Shown: piece after piece, positions 33,450 to 43,340 of the stretch | Position numbering within the stretch: the stretch's first letter is position 1 | Layout of the letters: each line of letters opens with the position of its first letter | Assembly (NCBI GenBank): GCA_010909165.1 | Contig: VJWM01000135.1 | Location: forward strand, 1-64,000 | Source: Anthoceros angustus | Lineage: Eukaryota > Streptophyta > Anthocerotopsida > Anthocerotales > Anthocerotaceae | Direction: 5' to 3' | DNA: 64,000 bases | Notes under the pieces: generated by a model | What the model was told of the DNA's origin: nothing | The model's database searches: none | What the model saw: the letters and a program-made list of their open reading frames with translations, nothing else | Position numbers and translations under genes: made by a program

Positions 33450-34135
33450 TCAATTCTCACTGCCTTCACTTTCCTCGGACAACATTTCCACATCGCCTTC
33501 CTGAGTTGATTTTTGATGCTGACCGATTGCGCAGTCCCGGTAGTAACCGTTAAACCGGTTCGACATCGTGCAATGCACAAGCAGCTCAAGAAAAGACAAC
33601 ACCTTACCTCGTCTGGCAATTTCTTGGAATCGACCTGCATGAAATTAACAGCCTGCTGACCGCTCTCACGGTCCTTGCCGATCCATTCACCCTCCGGCAC
33701 GTCTTGCTCGCTTCCCTGGGCAGGTCCGCGAGTGAGCATTGGCACACATGACCCGCCCATATCGCAAAATGGACGAAAACAAATGCGACAGAAAACCACA
33801 CCTACCAAAACTGGATCTTCTTCTTGGGCTTCCAGACCTTCTGCAGCACCTCCCTGCTCCTGCTTCTTGAGTCGCGCAGCAGCTTCTGCAGCCCGTCTAA
33901 TTGCCTCTTTTCTCCTCTCCATAACCACAAAGAGCTGCACTCAAGTGCACAACAGAAAAATCCAAAAGTCATGCCCACCCGCACAGTCGGCACTTGCAAC
34001 TGCAAAGAGAAGCGAGATTGTGCACCATACCGGCATGAATTTCACAGGACGAGCGGCTGCCTCCTCAGCAGTGTCCTCCCTTGTTCCTGATAGCCCATAG
34101 TCCCGCTTCAGGTACCACGCACCAAATTGCCAAAC
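33450..34135 (-). CDS. Unrecognised small acidic/charged protein, multi-exon
   Basis: Four phase-0 exons are readable: 34031-about 34135 (WYLKRDYGLSGTREDTAEE ... PVKFMP), 33806-33934 (LFVVMERRKEAIRRAAEAAA, then KKQEQGG ... EDPVL), 33608-33715 (GSEQDVPEGEWIGKDRESGQ ... DSKKLPDE) and 33450-33500 (EGDVEMLSEESEGSEN, stop). All three introns have GT-AG ends. The second exon predicts a charged helix and the C-terminus is acidic. I do not recognise the family. The 5' end is unresolved: a tttagggtttgg-type leader lies just upstream, and one further exon may reach about 34170. It lies tail-to-tail with RAD16, about 0.4 kb apart. Confidence 0.65.
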
Positions 34136-34693
34136 CCTAATTCAGACGCGTATCAACAACTACCTTGAGGCGTCCATCTGTACAGTTGCAAGCGGGAGGA
34201 CGTGAGAGGCACGGTGGTAGCTGGAAGAGGCGACCAGGATTTCCGCCAGCGTCGCACCGGACCATTGAAGACCGCAGCCGGCCCATGCCTTGTTGACGAC
34301 CTGCTTCCCATCCTAGTTCCTCCTCCATCCATGGTGAACAACGGCCTCCCGCCACTACCCGATGCTTCACAGGCAGGACTGCAGCCAGTCAGCTTCTGCA
34401 AGGAGCACACTAAAGGACTCCATGTCACAATTCGAAAAAAAGCAAGCGTCTCAAACAGCGCAAGCTCTTGAACCGATTCCATCGTCTGCGACGTACCAAG
34501 AGGTTGCCTATCACTGGGTTGCCAAACTTGAAATCTGGCCAGCTAGTAGCACAAACTCTCAGCTCGATCAATCCGCGAATAAGCCCAGCCTTCACCGCGC
34601 CGTTCAGCCTAGTCTCGCGACGGCCAAAAAAATTAAAGGCACTTAAAACGTCGAAACAGGGAATGTTTTGGATGCGCCATCACCGTCCGACGG

Positions 34694-35113
34694 TCAGGAG
34701 CCGGATTGGACGCACAGAAAGACTCCGGCCGTGGTGAGCGCGATCCCGAGGCCCGTGTAGAAGGTGTCCACCGGCTCGCCGAGCCCGGCGCCCGTGACGG
34801 CGGTCACCACGAAGGTGATGGCGTTGGTGACCGGCACCGCCAAGCTGAGCGGCGCATCCTTGAGCTTGAGGAAGAAGAAGGAGGAGACGGAGATGTTGAT
34901 CGCGAACGGCAGCGAGTACTCCCACACCAGCAGCAACGTGAGCCAATCGTGCAGCAACGGCAGGCGCTTCCGCAGCCCCGCCCGCGCTCGGCTGAAGCGG
35001 GCCTTTCTCTGCTCCCGACGCTGCGCCTGGGCCGCCGCCGCGCCCTGCTTCATCAACGCATTTGTGATTCCCCACACGCTGCCTATCAGCACCTGCCACA
35101 GCACCACTGTCAT
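34694..35113 (-). CDS. TMEM234-like membrane protein
   Basis: Single-exon frame of 139 residues from the methionine at 35113 (MTVVLWQVLIGSVWGITNAL), the usual size for the TMEM234 family. Four hydrophobic segments are seen: the N-terminal one with the family's G(V/S)xWGxTN(A/P)L motif, then LTLLLVWEYSLPFAINISVS, LSLAVPVTNAITFVVTAVTG, and TGLGIALTTAGVFLCVQSGS at the very end. TMEM234 belongs to the drug/metabolite transporter-like superfamily; its molecular role is not established. A longer in-frame start at 35233 adds a polar leader without membrane character and is less likely. The gene is G/C-rich compared with its surroundings. Confidence 0.85.
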   Translation of the reverse strand: MTVVLWQVLIGSVWGITNALMKQGAAAAQAQRREQRKARFSRARAGLRKRLPLLHDWLTLLLVWEYSLPFAINISVSSFFFLKLKDAPLSLAVPVTNAITFVVTAVTGAGLGEPVDTFYTGLGIALTTAGVFLCVQSGS

Positions 35114-35397
35114 GCTTGCTTGCTTGGCCGATCGCGCTCTCCTTCGCGATTCGCGACTCCCTGTGCCCTCGCCTCTGATGCTGCTACGTTGTGCCGAAGT
35201 TAGGTGTTCCTTTATTTTTAGAAGGTCGGACATTGGATCTTAACTTGTTAGCATGTTAAAGTTGTTAATTTGTTGACTTGCTGAACCTGGTGCTTGACAC
35301 ACAGTTTTAGAGGTACCTTATCTGTCACAGTAGCTGTCCAGTGTCCAGTTCAAGCTTGGTGCGATGGCGGATTGGAGACGCTGGTGAGTGTGGCTGA

Positions 35398-37055
35398 ATG
35401 ATGGGGGGCAGCATTGTGCGGGCCATTCTGTCTTCTCAGCCTGGCGTGTTCCCGCATCGGTCTCCTGCCGCCCCCTGCCTCAAGGCCATTCCGACGGTGC
35501 TGGTGCCCTGTTTGCCGGGCAGCAGACGCGGGAACCACAGGAAGCGGTGCTTGCCTCAGGGTGTAGGGAGGAGGAGCCTCGGTGCGGCCGGGGGGGAAGG
35601 GTCCGCCTTGGGGCAGTGTGATGGCCGGCTGCTGCAACCCGGGGAATTGGCGAAGCCGTTGGATTGCCGGGTGAGAGTGAATCACAGTGTCAGGACGGAG
35701 TGCAGGAAAAGGGGTATGGCGACCAGGGCGGGGGGAGATGTGCCTCCGGCGGCCACCTCCGTGGTGTCCTCTCCCGTAGCAGCCAAAATCAAGGTGTATG
35801 CAGGCCTGTTGCTATAACGTGTTGTGTACTGTGTGATTTGCGTGGACGACGGGAATTCGCGTAGTTTCGGAACTCTGGTTTGGGAGGGATGCTCAGTGTC
35901 GCATCTTATTGTTTGCTGGCGCAGTGTGTGGTTCCGAAATTGAGCTTCTGCCCTACGTGCGGGGGACCGATCGAGCAGCAAATTCCGGAGGGAGAGCATG
36001 AACTCCGTGATGTTTGCACAATTTGTGGCGCTGTCCACTATCAGAACCCTAAAATGGTGACAGCAGCAGCCGAGTGGAGCCTTTTGAACTCTGGATGCTT
36101 GTGGATGTTGTTGAATTCGTGCTCATGCAGGTTGAGATGTGAGTGTCTCTCTGTATCATTGGCAGGTTGTCGGGTGTTTAGTGGAACATGAGGATAAAGT
36201 TTTATTGTGCAGAAGAGCCATCAAACCATCGTATGGCCTCTGGTAATTGTAGTCTACCTCCTGCTGGATGGCGAACGTGGTTGTTTAGTTGTAGAATGGG
36301 CTGAATTCTTGCATCGTTTCCTGTGTGGTGCTTCGTACTAAATCGGTGGCACTGTGTTTTTCTATCCTTTTGGTTTTGACAGGACTTTCCCATCCGGCTT
36401 CATGGAGCTTGGTGAGTCGGCAGCGGAGGGAGCAGCCAGAGAAACATGGGAGGAGGCACAGGCACAAGTGGAAGTTCTCTCTCTTTTTGCTCATTTGGAC
36501 ATTCCGCTTCTGGGTCAGGTGTGGAAGGCCTAGATTTCTTTCTCTGCAATTTTGCGCTTCAAATTTCGTATTTCTTTTGTTTTGCATCCTGACTGGTTGA
36601 CAAAGTGTTATCTTCAGTGCAGAGCTGCATAATTTTTCGGGCGAAACTGAAGCAACCTGACTTCTCGCCCGGTCCGGAGTCACTTGAATGTGCCCTGTTT
36701 GGTTTGAACGACATTCCATTCGAAGACTTGGCTTTTTCCTCGATACATGTTGTCTTGAAACTGGTAAGTGTCACTCGCAGAAGTTTGTGAGTGCTTTGTG
36801 TATGTTTTTACATCCGCTGTCTACACACGACTGTTTGGCAGTACAAGGACGACATCGCCGCTGGCAGCTTCCATGTGCATCACGGCGTCATCGACAAAAG
36901 GTAAAAGTTCTCCGCTCGACCCTGGTCACACACTAGATCTATGTGTGAATGCAGCTCCGTGTATATACTCATGTGCATCCATGTTGACTTGTAGACCTGG
37001 AGCCGACCCATCCGATCCCGTAGGATACGCTGTGCGTGACCACCTCGTCATGTAA
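35398..37055 (+). CDS. NUDT23: Nudix hydrolase 23-like, probably plastid
   Basis: Seven exons: 35398-35793, 35925-36056, 36166-36242, 36383-36518, 36623-36763, 36842-36900, 36995-37055; 333 residues. Exon 1 gives a Ser/Arg/Pro-rich leader of about 130 residues fitting a transit peptide. Next comes a zinc ribbon ([12 protein letters not shown] ... [12 protein letters not shown]), found in NUDT23 and NudC-type proteins. The Nudix box spans exon 4 as [20 protein letters not shown] followed by AQA: all catalytic Glu/Arg positions are present, but the Gly normally following EE-x is Gln. The tail [20 protein letters not shown] matches NUDT23. Arabidopsis NUDT23 hydrolyses FAD and ADP-ribose in chloroplasts. 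A start at a later methionine (MATRAGG, about 35717) would remove most of the leader. Confidence 0.93.
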
Positions 37056-37394
37056 CTTGGCAAACTGGGAACCTGGGTGGGCTACAACAAGCGTGACAGC
37101 TTCACTCCCTGCGAACTCGGTGATAAGTCACAGCTTTGCTGCCTCTCCAAACTAGTTTTGTTCAATCTAAGTTAATATTGCAATGTTGGGGGAGGCATAC
37201 GAGAATGTAAACAGGCCCCTAATTATTACTAGATATACTCTAATGGGAGGAAAATTGCTGGTGCGAAACACACCCTGAAGCTACTCCCGCCAGGGCACAG
37301 TAATCTGGCACCTCCGCTACCACGAGGACGGCAAGGCACACTCCGATTCCCTTGACAGATTACCTATGCCAGATGGTGCCCACATTGTGCAGCC

Positions 37395-38602
37395 TCACTT
37401 CTGCACGAAGTTTTCCACATTGTGCAACCAGCGAGTGTACTCACGTTGCTCTTTGTCGGGAAGAAGCTGCATAAGGTAGTTTGTCAAGGGCTGGTCTACA
37501 CCTCTGGTGGCAAGGTAGTCTTCGAACCTGTTTCTCAGCTCATCATCCAGATTGCTGCATTCACAAACCGCACAATGCTCAGCAAGTTTCCGTGACACAG
37601 GAGAGAGATCGATCACATGGAAAAGGGAAAAAAACTTACTCATACTCCGGTCCATCATATGCTGATGCATCCTTTGCATCCTTGTGTTCCAAAAGCGCGA
37701 CATGATCAATAGTATAAGTCTTGTCGAACACAGAACAGCTGAACTCCAGTGTCGGCTGATCTCCTCCTTTGCTCACAGTCACAGTGAGATGGGCAACGTC
37801 CTGGGACACACTGTTGTCCTCATCAGCTTCATCCTCATCTTCATCATCATTTTGGTCCGGTCCCTCTGCATTGGACTGGTAAACGGCAGTCACGGCAATG
37901 TCCTCTGAACCAAACGATCTTCTGAGAATGATCTCTTGCTTGCCCGGAGTATCAGTCAGCTTCCAAGGCTTGGGCGGACCCTTGGCCGCCAACTGCAAGA
38001 AGCAGGCGCACAACATGTCAATCTACCTCTCCATAAACCTACCTAAGTCATCACCAAAAAGAAAACACTGCAACACACAAAATCAAACTCATCCGCACAC
38101 CAAGTACCGAGGAAAGGTTACAAGGCCAGCTCCAAGCAATGTAAGACCCACCGGAAGTGCTTGCTTCCAACCCTAAACATTAAAACTGCATAAACCCTAG
38201 AAAAACCCTGATCCTTCAGCTCAGCTCAGCGAACAGATCTCTCGCCAAAGCGAGGATTTCATGCCCTGGGACACACCGATTCTTCACAAACACCCCGCAA
38301 AACCGATTACTACGAACAAAGCATGCAATGGTGAACAGTACACCAACCGGAGGCTGCCTGTATTCGCTCTTCTCGTGCTTAATCTCAGAACGCAGAGCGC
38401 GGCACAGGGCAAGGTCCGGGCCAGTTACAGCTTCCGCCGGATTACTCATGAACCGGACCATGCTTGGGGCGACCCAGCCCTGGACCTCCTCCGCTCCAGC
38501 AATGGGCGCAGCCGGGCTCTGGCCATGACCGCCAAGCGACTGCAGCAACCTCTTGGCTCCACGCTGCAGCGGCCGACCCGCTCTACGCACCAAGTGAGCC
38601 AT
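37395..38602 (-). CDS. Mitochondrial MAM33/p32 family glycoprotein
   Basis: Three exons (38348-38602, 37640-37992, 37395-37554) give 255 residues. The N-terminus MAHLVRRAGRPLQRGAKRLL is basic and amphipathic, a typical mitochondrial presequence. LALCRALRSEIKHEKSEY is the conserved first helix. IILRRSFGSEDIAVTAVY followed by an acidic tract (DQNDDEDEDEADED) and HLTVTVSKGG ... LEFSCSVFD are the beta-strand core. The C-terminus has LDDELRNRFEDYLATRGVD and LMQLLPDKEQREYTRWL, the helices of the doughnut-shaped p32 trimer. The family acts in the mitochondrial matrix in ribosome biogenesis and OXPHOS expression. The 355-bp first intron is long for this window. Confidence 0.93.
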
Positions 38603-38865
38603 GCGAGTGCTGCCCTATCCTGCCGACTGCACCACAAGCAAACCAAGCAAACCAGACTCTGTTGCTCTCTGCTGAGCAAAGAAAACACTCGCAGGTGAAA
38701 TGATGCCTAGTTCATATTATAAAATAACCGAAGAGGCAGCCTCCTGTTCACTGAATTCATTGTTTTTGTTCGCATCGCTAACGTGTCGCTCAGGTTGTAA
38801 ATCTTGTTCTGGTACAGGCCCGGTTGGCTTGAGTAGGGCCTCCTGCCCTGGGATCTGGCCATGCC

Positions 38866-41076
38866 ATGGCGATGGCGAGGCGCCAATCGGCGACATGGCC
38901 GCGGCCGGAGGCAGAGCCCGAGCCGGAGCAGGAGCACGAGGGGGAAAATGCCCGGCAGGAGGCGAGGCGGAGTAGTCGCGCTCGTCTGTACATGATCGCC
39001 CTCGCACTGCAGTATGGGGCTCAGCCGCTCCTATCCAAGCGTTGCACAGGGTACGCGTTCTTTGTGGTTGGAAAGCGTGGAATGCTTCCTGTTTTGGTGG
39101 AGAATTCTGCTTGAGCTGATTTGGTGGAAAGAAACTGCGTGTGTTTCTGCATTGATCCTACTCCGTCACAGGTACATTGAACGTGCCATCCCATCACCTA
39201 GTTACTTGACACTAAAGGAAGCATGGGAAGATGGAAAATTCAAGCATCTCGGCAGTTCTGAGATCAACAGCCATTCAAACCTTTGAAATGTAGGAGCTCC
39301 TCTGAACCACTCTGCAGAGGGAGCTACCCTTCCCTAACACCCTCAGTCATCTTTCCTTTCTCGGCCATGGGAAGGTTGCCCGTAGCTTCTTGCTAATTTT
39401 CCAGTTCCCCTTACTAGCTGCTACCAGACCCACAGTTTTGAGGTACTCTGGTGGCTGGAGATAAGCTTATAATCCTGTCGCTGAGTTGGTTATCTTGAGT
39501 GTGCTTTGGTTGCTCAGCTGTATTTCCTGGGGTTGAGGGATGTTTCTTTTGGATTTCTTTGAGGAAACTGGTTTTGTTGACAATCAGGAAAGGAGTGATA
39601 ATGACCTCAACCGTCCTTTCGTGTGAAATTGTAAAGGTAAGAGCTTTTCAATTTGAAGTCAGTATGGTGTGAAACCCAACGGATCTAACTGATTAGCCTT
39701 TTTGATGTGTGGAGCTAACCTTGGTTGATACGCTCTGTCCAGCGTATCGGCACATTATTCATCCTTGCATTGTGCTAAGCGATGGTGCTGGTTGGCAGGT
39801 TTTATGTGCAGTGCTGCTGCTGAAGTGGGGAGGTAGCTTGAGATTATGTTTCAAGCACTGGAGTTTACGTGATGCCTTGCAATCTGCAGCTCTCCCAGCA
39901 CTGCTGTACGCAGTTCAAAACACACTTTTGCAGCTGTCTTATTCCCACCTCGATGCGCTCACGTTTTCATTGTTGAATCAAACCAAGCTGGTTTTTACGG
40001 CCTTATTTATGTTTTTGTTTCTTGGGTAAGTTCATCACCTTGGATTTTGTTTCAAAGCTCCAATTCGCAGTGAGTTTTAAGTTGTTGTCAGACAATGCTT
40101 GATACGGGACATGCAGCGCATGCTTGATTTCATACACAGTCAACAAAGTCTGTCTTGGTCCCGTGGTTTGCATTTACGGTTTCTTGTTTCTGTGTCCAGG
40201 TTCAAGCAGTCAGCTCAACAGGTTTTTGCGTTGGTCCTGCTGTTATGTGCTGCTGCTATTCTGAGCGTTGGCCAGAGTACTCCCAAAGCTTCTCCAGAAG
40301 CCAATCCGGAACGAGTTATATTCCTTGGTGTTATTCCTCTTCTGGCTGCATCTGTGCTATCAGGACTGGCTTCCACTCTGTGCCAATGGGCAGCTCAAGT
40401 AAGATGTCAGTACAAGATAGCGATCCTTATGCACATGGGCTGGTACATTTGATGCTCGACTTCTTTCGTAAGAGTAACTCCTCTACTTGCGTGCTCCATA
40501 CAGGTGAAGAGGAAAGATACTTATCTGATGACGATCGAGATGTCCACTTTTGGGAGCATTGGGCTTGTTCTTAGCACGCTCAGGTCTCCCGATGGCCGTG
40601 CTATTCGTAAGCGTGGGTTCTTCGCCGGGTGGACGCGGTACACTCTTGTAAGAAAACTCAACCTCTCAAACATTTTGGGGCAGCATTGCTATCCTAGACA
40701 TCCATTTTTGTTTGGTACTTATTTGAACCCTTTGTCTGCAGATGCCAATTTTCACTAATGCCATTGGCGGCATTTTGGTCGGTCTAGTGACGACCCATTC
40801 CGGTGGCGTGAAGAAGGTGTGTGTTTTACCCTGGTTGGGTAATGGGCTTGCGTCTAAAAATGAGCTTCTGCAGTCAGCAGCATAGTTCCTTGCTGACTTT
40901 GTTGCTGTGCGGTGCAGGGCTTTGTCATCGTCTCTGCGCTGCTGGTGACAGCACTCCTGCAGTACCTGTTCGATGGCATCGCACCGTCACCATATGTTAC
41001 TATTGCACTGCCCCTAGTAGTGGTCAGCACGGTGATCCATCAGAGATACCCACATAAGAACCCGAAAAACGATTAA
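38866..41076 (+). CDS. Nucleotide-sugar transporter (UDP-Gal / CMP-Sia type)
   Basis: Seven exons: 38866-39050, 39588-39636, 39799-40025, 40200-40398, 40504-40647, 40742-40816, 40918-41076; 345 residues. A Glu-rich cytosolic N-terminus precedes ALALQYGAQPLLSKRCTGKG (TM1). The segment GVIMTSTVLSCEIVK continues the family's TM2, and ALPALLYAVQNTLLQLSYSH with LNQTKLVFTALFMF is the conserved TM3-TM4 signature. IFTNAIGGILVGLVTTHSGG and GFVIVSALLVTALLQYLFDG are the late transmembrane helices. It belongs to the SLC35A-like antiporters of the Golgi/ER, which exchange nucleotide sugar for NMP; the exact sugar cannot be read. The first intron (537 bp) is the longest in the gene, and the exon that could be read inside it (39171-39286) is not needed. 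Confidence 0.93.
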
Positions 41077-41882
41077 CTCGGAGATTGTTCAGCCTTACGC
41101 AATTTACCTAGGTTTCGTGAGTTGTACCTGTCGGTCGCCAATCACGCTAAACATATCGACAGAGCGAGTCGCAGCGCTCGCCAGGCTCGGAAGACAGAGG
41201 ACGGAAATCTCGAGCCAAACGTACATCGAAGGAAGAACGCACAGAGACGGGAGGGAAGGTTTCCGAATTCTAACCACAAGATATCGAGAAACACTTTGCA
41301 AGCAGTACATTCCTACATAGACGAGAGAGTTGTCCTTGAAGGGAACGGAGAACGGTCCTTGAAAAGCTGTCTGCCAAGGCCAGACAGGATGCGCTATCGA
41401 AGGTGATAGCTTCACCTTTTTGTAGCAGCTGCAGCAGTGCCCGGAGTCGTGAGCTGCATTTCCGGTGTGAATCTAATCAAGTTAGCAGTTAGTCGTTGTC
41501 ATCTACGAGCGCAGGCAACTTCTGAAGGGTCCCCCGCACTTTCCCATGCATGTGTGCCCTTCGTATGTCCAGTCGGCTTGCTTGAGCAAGTGGCAGGGCA
41601 CACTGATTGAAACAGTATGCTGTGCTTTTGGTACTCCTTGCTGTCTTACTCACCCTTTTTCCCCTGAGCGCTGGAATCGGGCTTGTGGCAGCTGCCTCCA
41701 GGTCCCAAACACCGCCGGGACGATCCTCCCCGACTCTCACCTGCTTGAATAAATAGGCAGCTGCATTCTGTGGACATCCGCACTCTCAACGTCGCTCGCA
41801 GCTTGCATGCCAAGTCTTGTGTCAACGTTAGCTTCAAGCGGAGCAGCGAGGCGTAGTTCAAGGTAGTCTGATTTCAACAATC
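41077..41882. other. Intergenic between transporter and PKS1
   Basis: No gene is supported. The final about 150 bases, with a possible aataaatagg TATA-like stretch near 41748 and a clean ATG at 41883, probably form the PKS1 promoter and leader. Confidence 0.5.
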
Positions 41883-43340
41883 ATGGTGGTTCAAGCAGCT
41901 TCTCCCTTCAGGGAGGTGAGCGATGCAGAGAGGAGAAAGGCAGATCGGGCAGAAGGCCCTGCCACCGTCCTTGGAATCGGGACAGCGCTGCCCCCGAACG
42001 TGTACAAGCAAAGCGAGTACCCCGATTTCTTCTTCGCCGTCACCAACTGCGACCACAAGGTGGAGCTGAAAGAGAAGTTCCGCCGCATCTGTGAGTGCTG
42101 CTCCACAACCGATTCCGGATCCACCAGCTTCCTCCCAGTCATGCACGCACCGATCTCCTTGCATTGCGCAGGCCAGAAATCGGCGATCCAGAGACGCTAC
42201 ATGTACCTGGACAAGGAGCTCCTGGAAGCCAACCCCGGCATGGCAACGTACATGGAGCCGTCGCTGAATTCGCGACAGGAGATCGCCATCCGGGAGATCC
42301 CTAAGCTCGGCGCGCAGGCCTCGCTGAAGGCGATCCAGGAGTGGGGGCGGTCTAAGTCGGAGATCACGCACGTCGTGATGGGAACGACGAGCGGCGTGTG
42401 CATGCCCGGCGCGGAGGTGTCTCTCATCAAGCTCCTGGGCCTCAACCCCAGCACGCGCCGGATAATGATGTACCAGCAGGTATGCTCGCCCCACTACCGC
42501 AGCACCGCCATCATGAGGAAGTGAGGGAATGCGGGAGGCGTGTCGGGTGATGATGGCCTTCACGCCTCACTGACAGCGACGTGGAACAGGGCTGCTTCGC
42601 GGGCGCGACGGTGACGAGGGTGGCCAAGGACCTGGCGGAGAACAACGCCGGCGCGCGCGTGCTGGCCGTGACGAGCGAGCTCACCGTCGTCACGTTCCGC
42701 GCGCCGAGCGAGGAGCACTTGGACGGGCTGGTGGGATCGGCACTGTTCGGGGACGGGGCGGCCGCGCTCATCGTCGGGGCCGACCCGCTGCTGGGAATCG
42801 AGCGGCCCATCTTCGAGCTGCACTGGGCGGGAGACGCTGCTCCCCGACAGCGAGGGCGCCATCGAGGGGCGTTTGATGGAGGCCGGGCTCGTGTTCCACC
42901 TCATGCGCGATGTCCCGACGCTCATCGCCAAGAACATCGAGAAGGTGCTGAGCGGGGCGGTCACCAAGGCCGGGCTGAACCACCGGAACAACAGCAACGT
43001 GATCGCGTACGCCAGCGCCGGCCCCGGCCCGGGCGCGCCCGAGGCCATCTCCTGGGACGACATGTTCTGGGTGGTGCATCCCGGAGGCCCCGCCATTTTG
43101 GACCAGGTGGAGAAGAAGCTCAAGCTGTCGAGTGAGAAGCTGGCCACCACCAGGCAGGTTCTGGCTGATTACGGCAACATGTCCAGCTGCTCCGTCTTGT
43201 TTGCCCTCGACCACATCCGGCACAGGAGCAAGGAGCTGGGAGCCAACACCACCGGCGAGGGATTCAAATGGGGCTTCCTCATCGCCTTCGGGCCTGGCCT
43301 CACTTTCGAGGCCACACTGCTCAAGAGCTGCCCTATCTAA
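41883..43340 (+). pseudogene. Type III polyketide synthase 1 (chalcone synthase-like), frameshifted
   Basis: Three exons: 41883-42090, 42172-42479, 42590-43340. Intron 1 splits a Cys codon (T|GC), the position conserved in plant CHS genes. Intron 2 sits just before the catalytic Cys (YQQ|GCFAGA). The CHS-type residues are present: Cys in QGCFAG, gatekeeper Phe in [16 protein letters not shown], His in [16 protein letters not shown], Asn in [11 protein letters not shown]. After ELHWAG (about 42830-42835) the frame breaks. The downstream frame resumes at once with [12 protein letters not shown] and runs cleanly to a normal end ([16 protein letters not shown]). The change looks like a 2-bp loss in a GAGAG run, so the gene is either a young pseudogene or carries a sequence error. 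These enzymes condense malonyl-CoA onto an acyl-CoA starter. GC-rich. Confidence 0.92.

Noticed and set aside
34153-34482. Minus-strand frame as N-terminal exon of the small acidic gene
   Set aside because: Joining it would need an intron of about 27 bp, too short for plant splicing, so the 5' end is left open.
39171-39286. Extra exon (RYIERAIPSP...) in the nucleotide-sugar transporter
   Set aside because: Joining 39050 directly to 39588 gives the uninterrupted family motif SKRCTGKGVIMTST; the extra piece would interrupt it.
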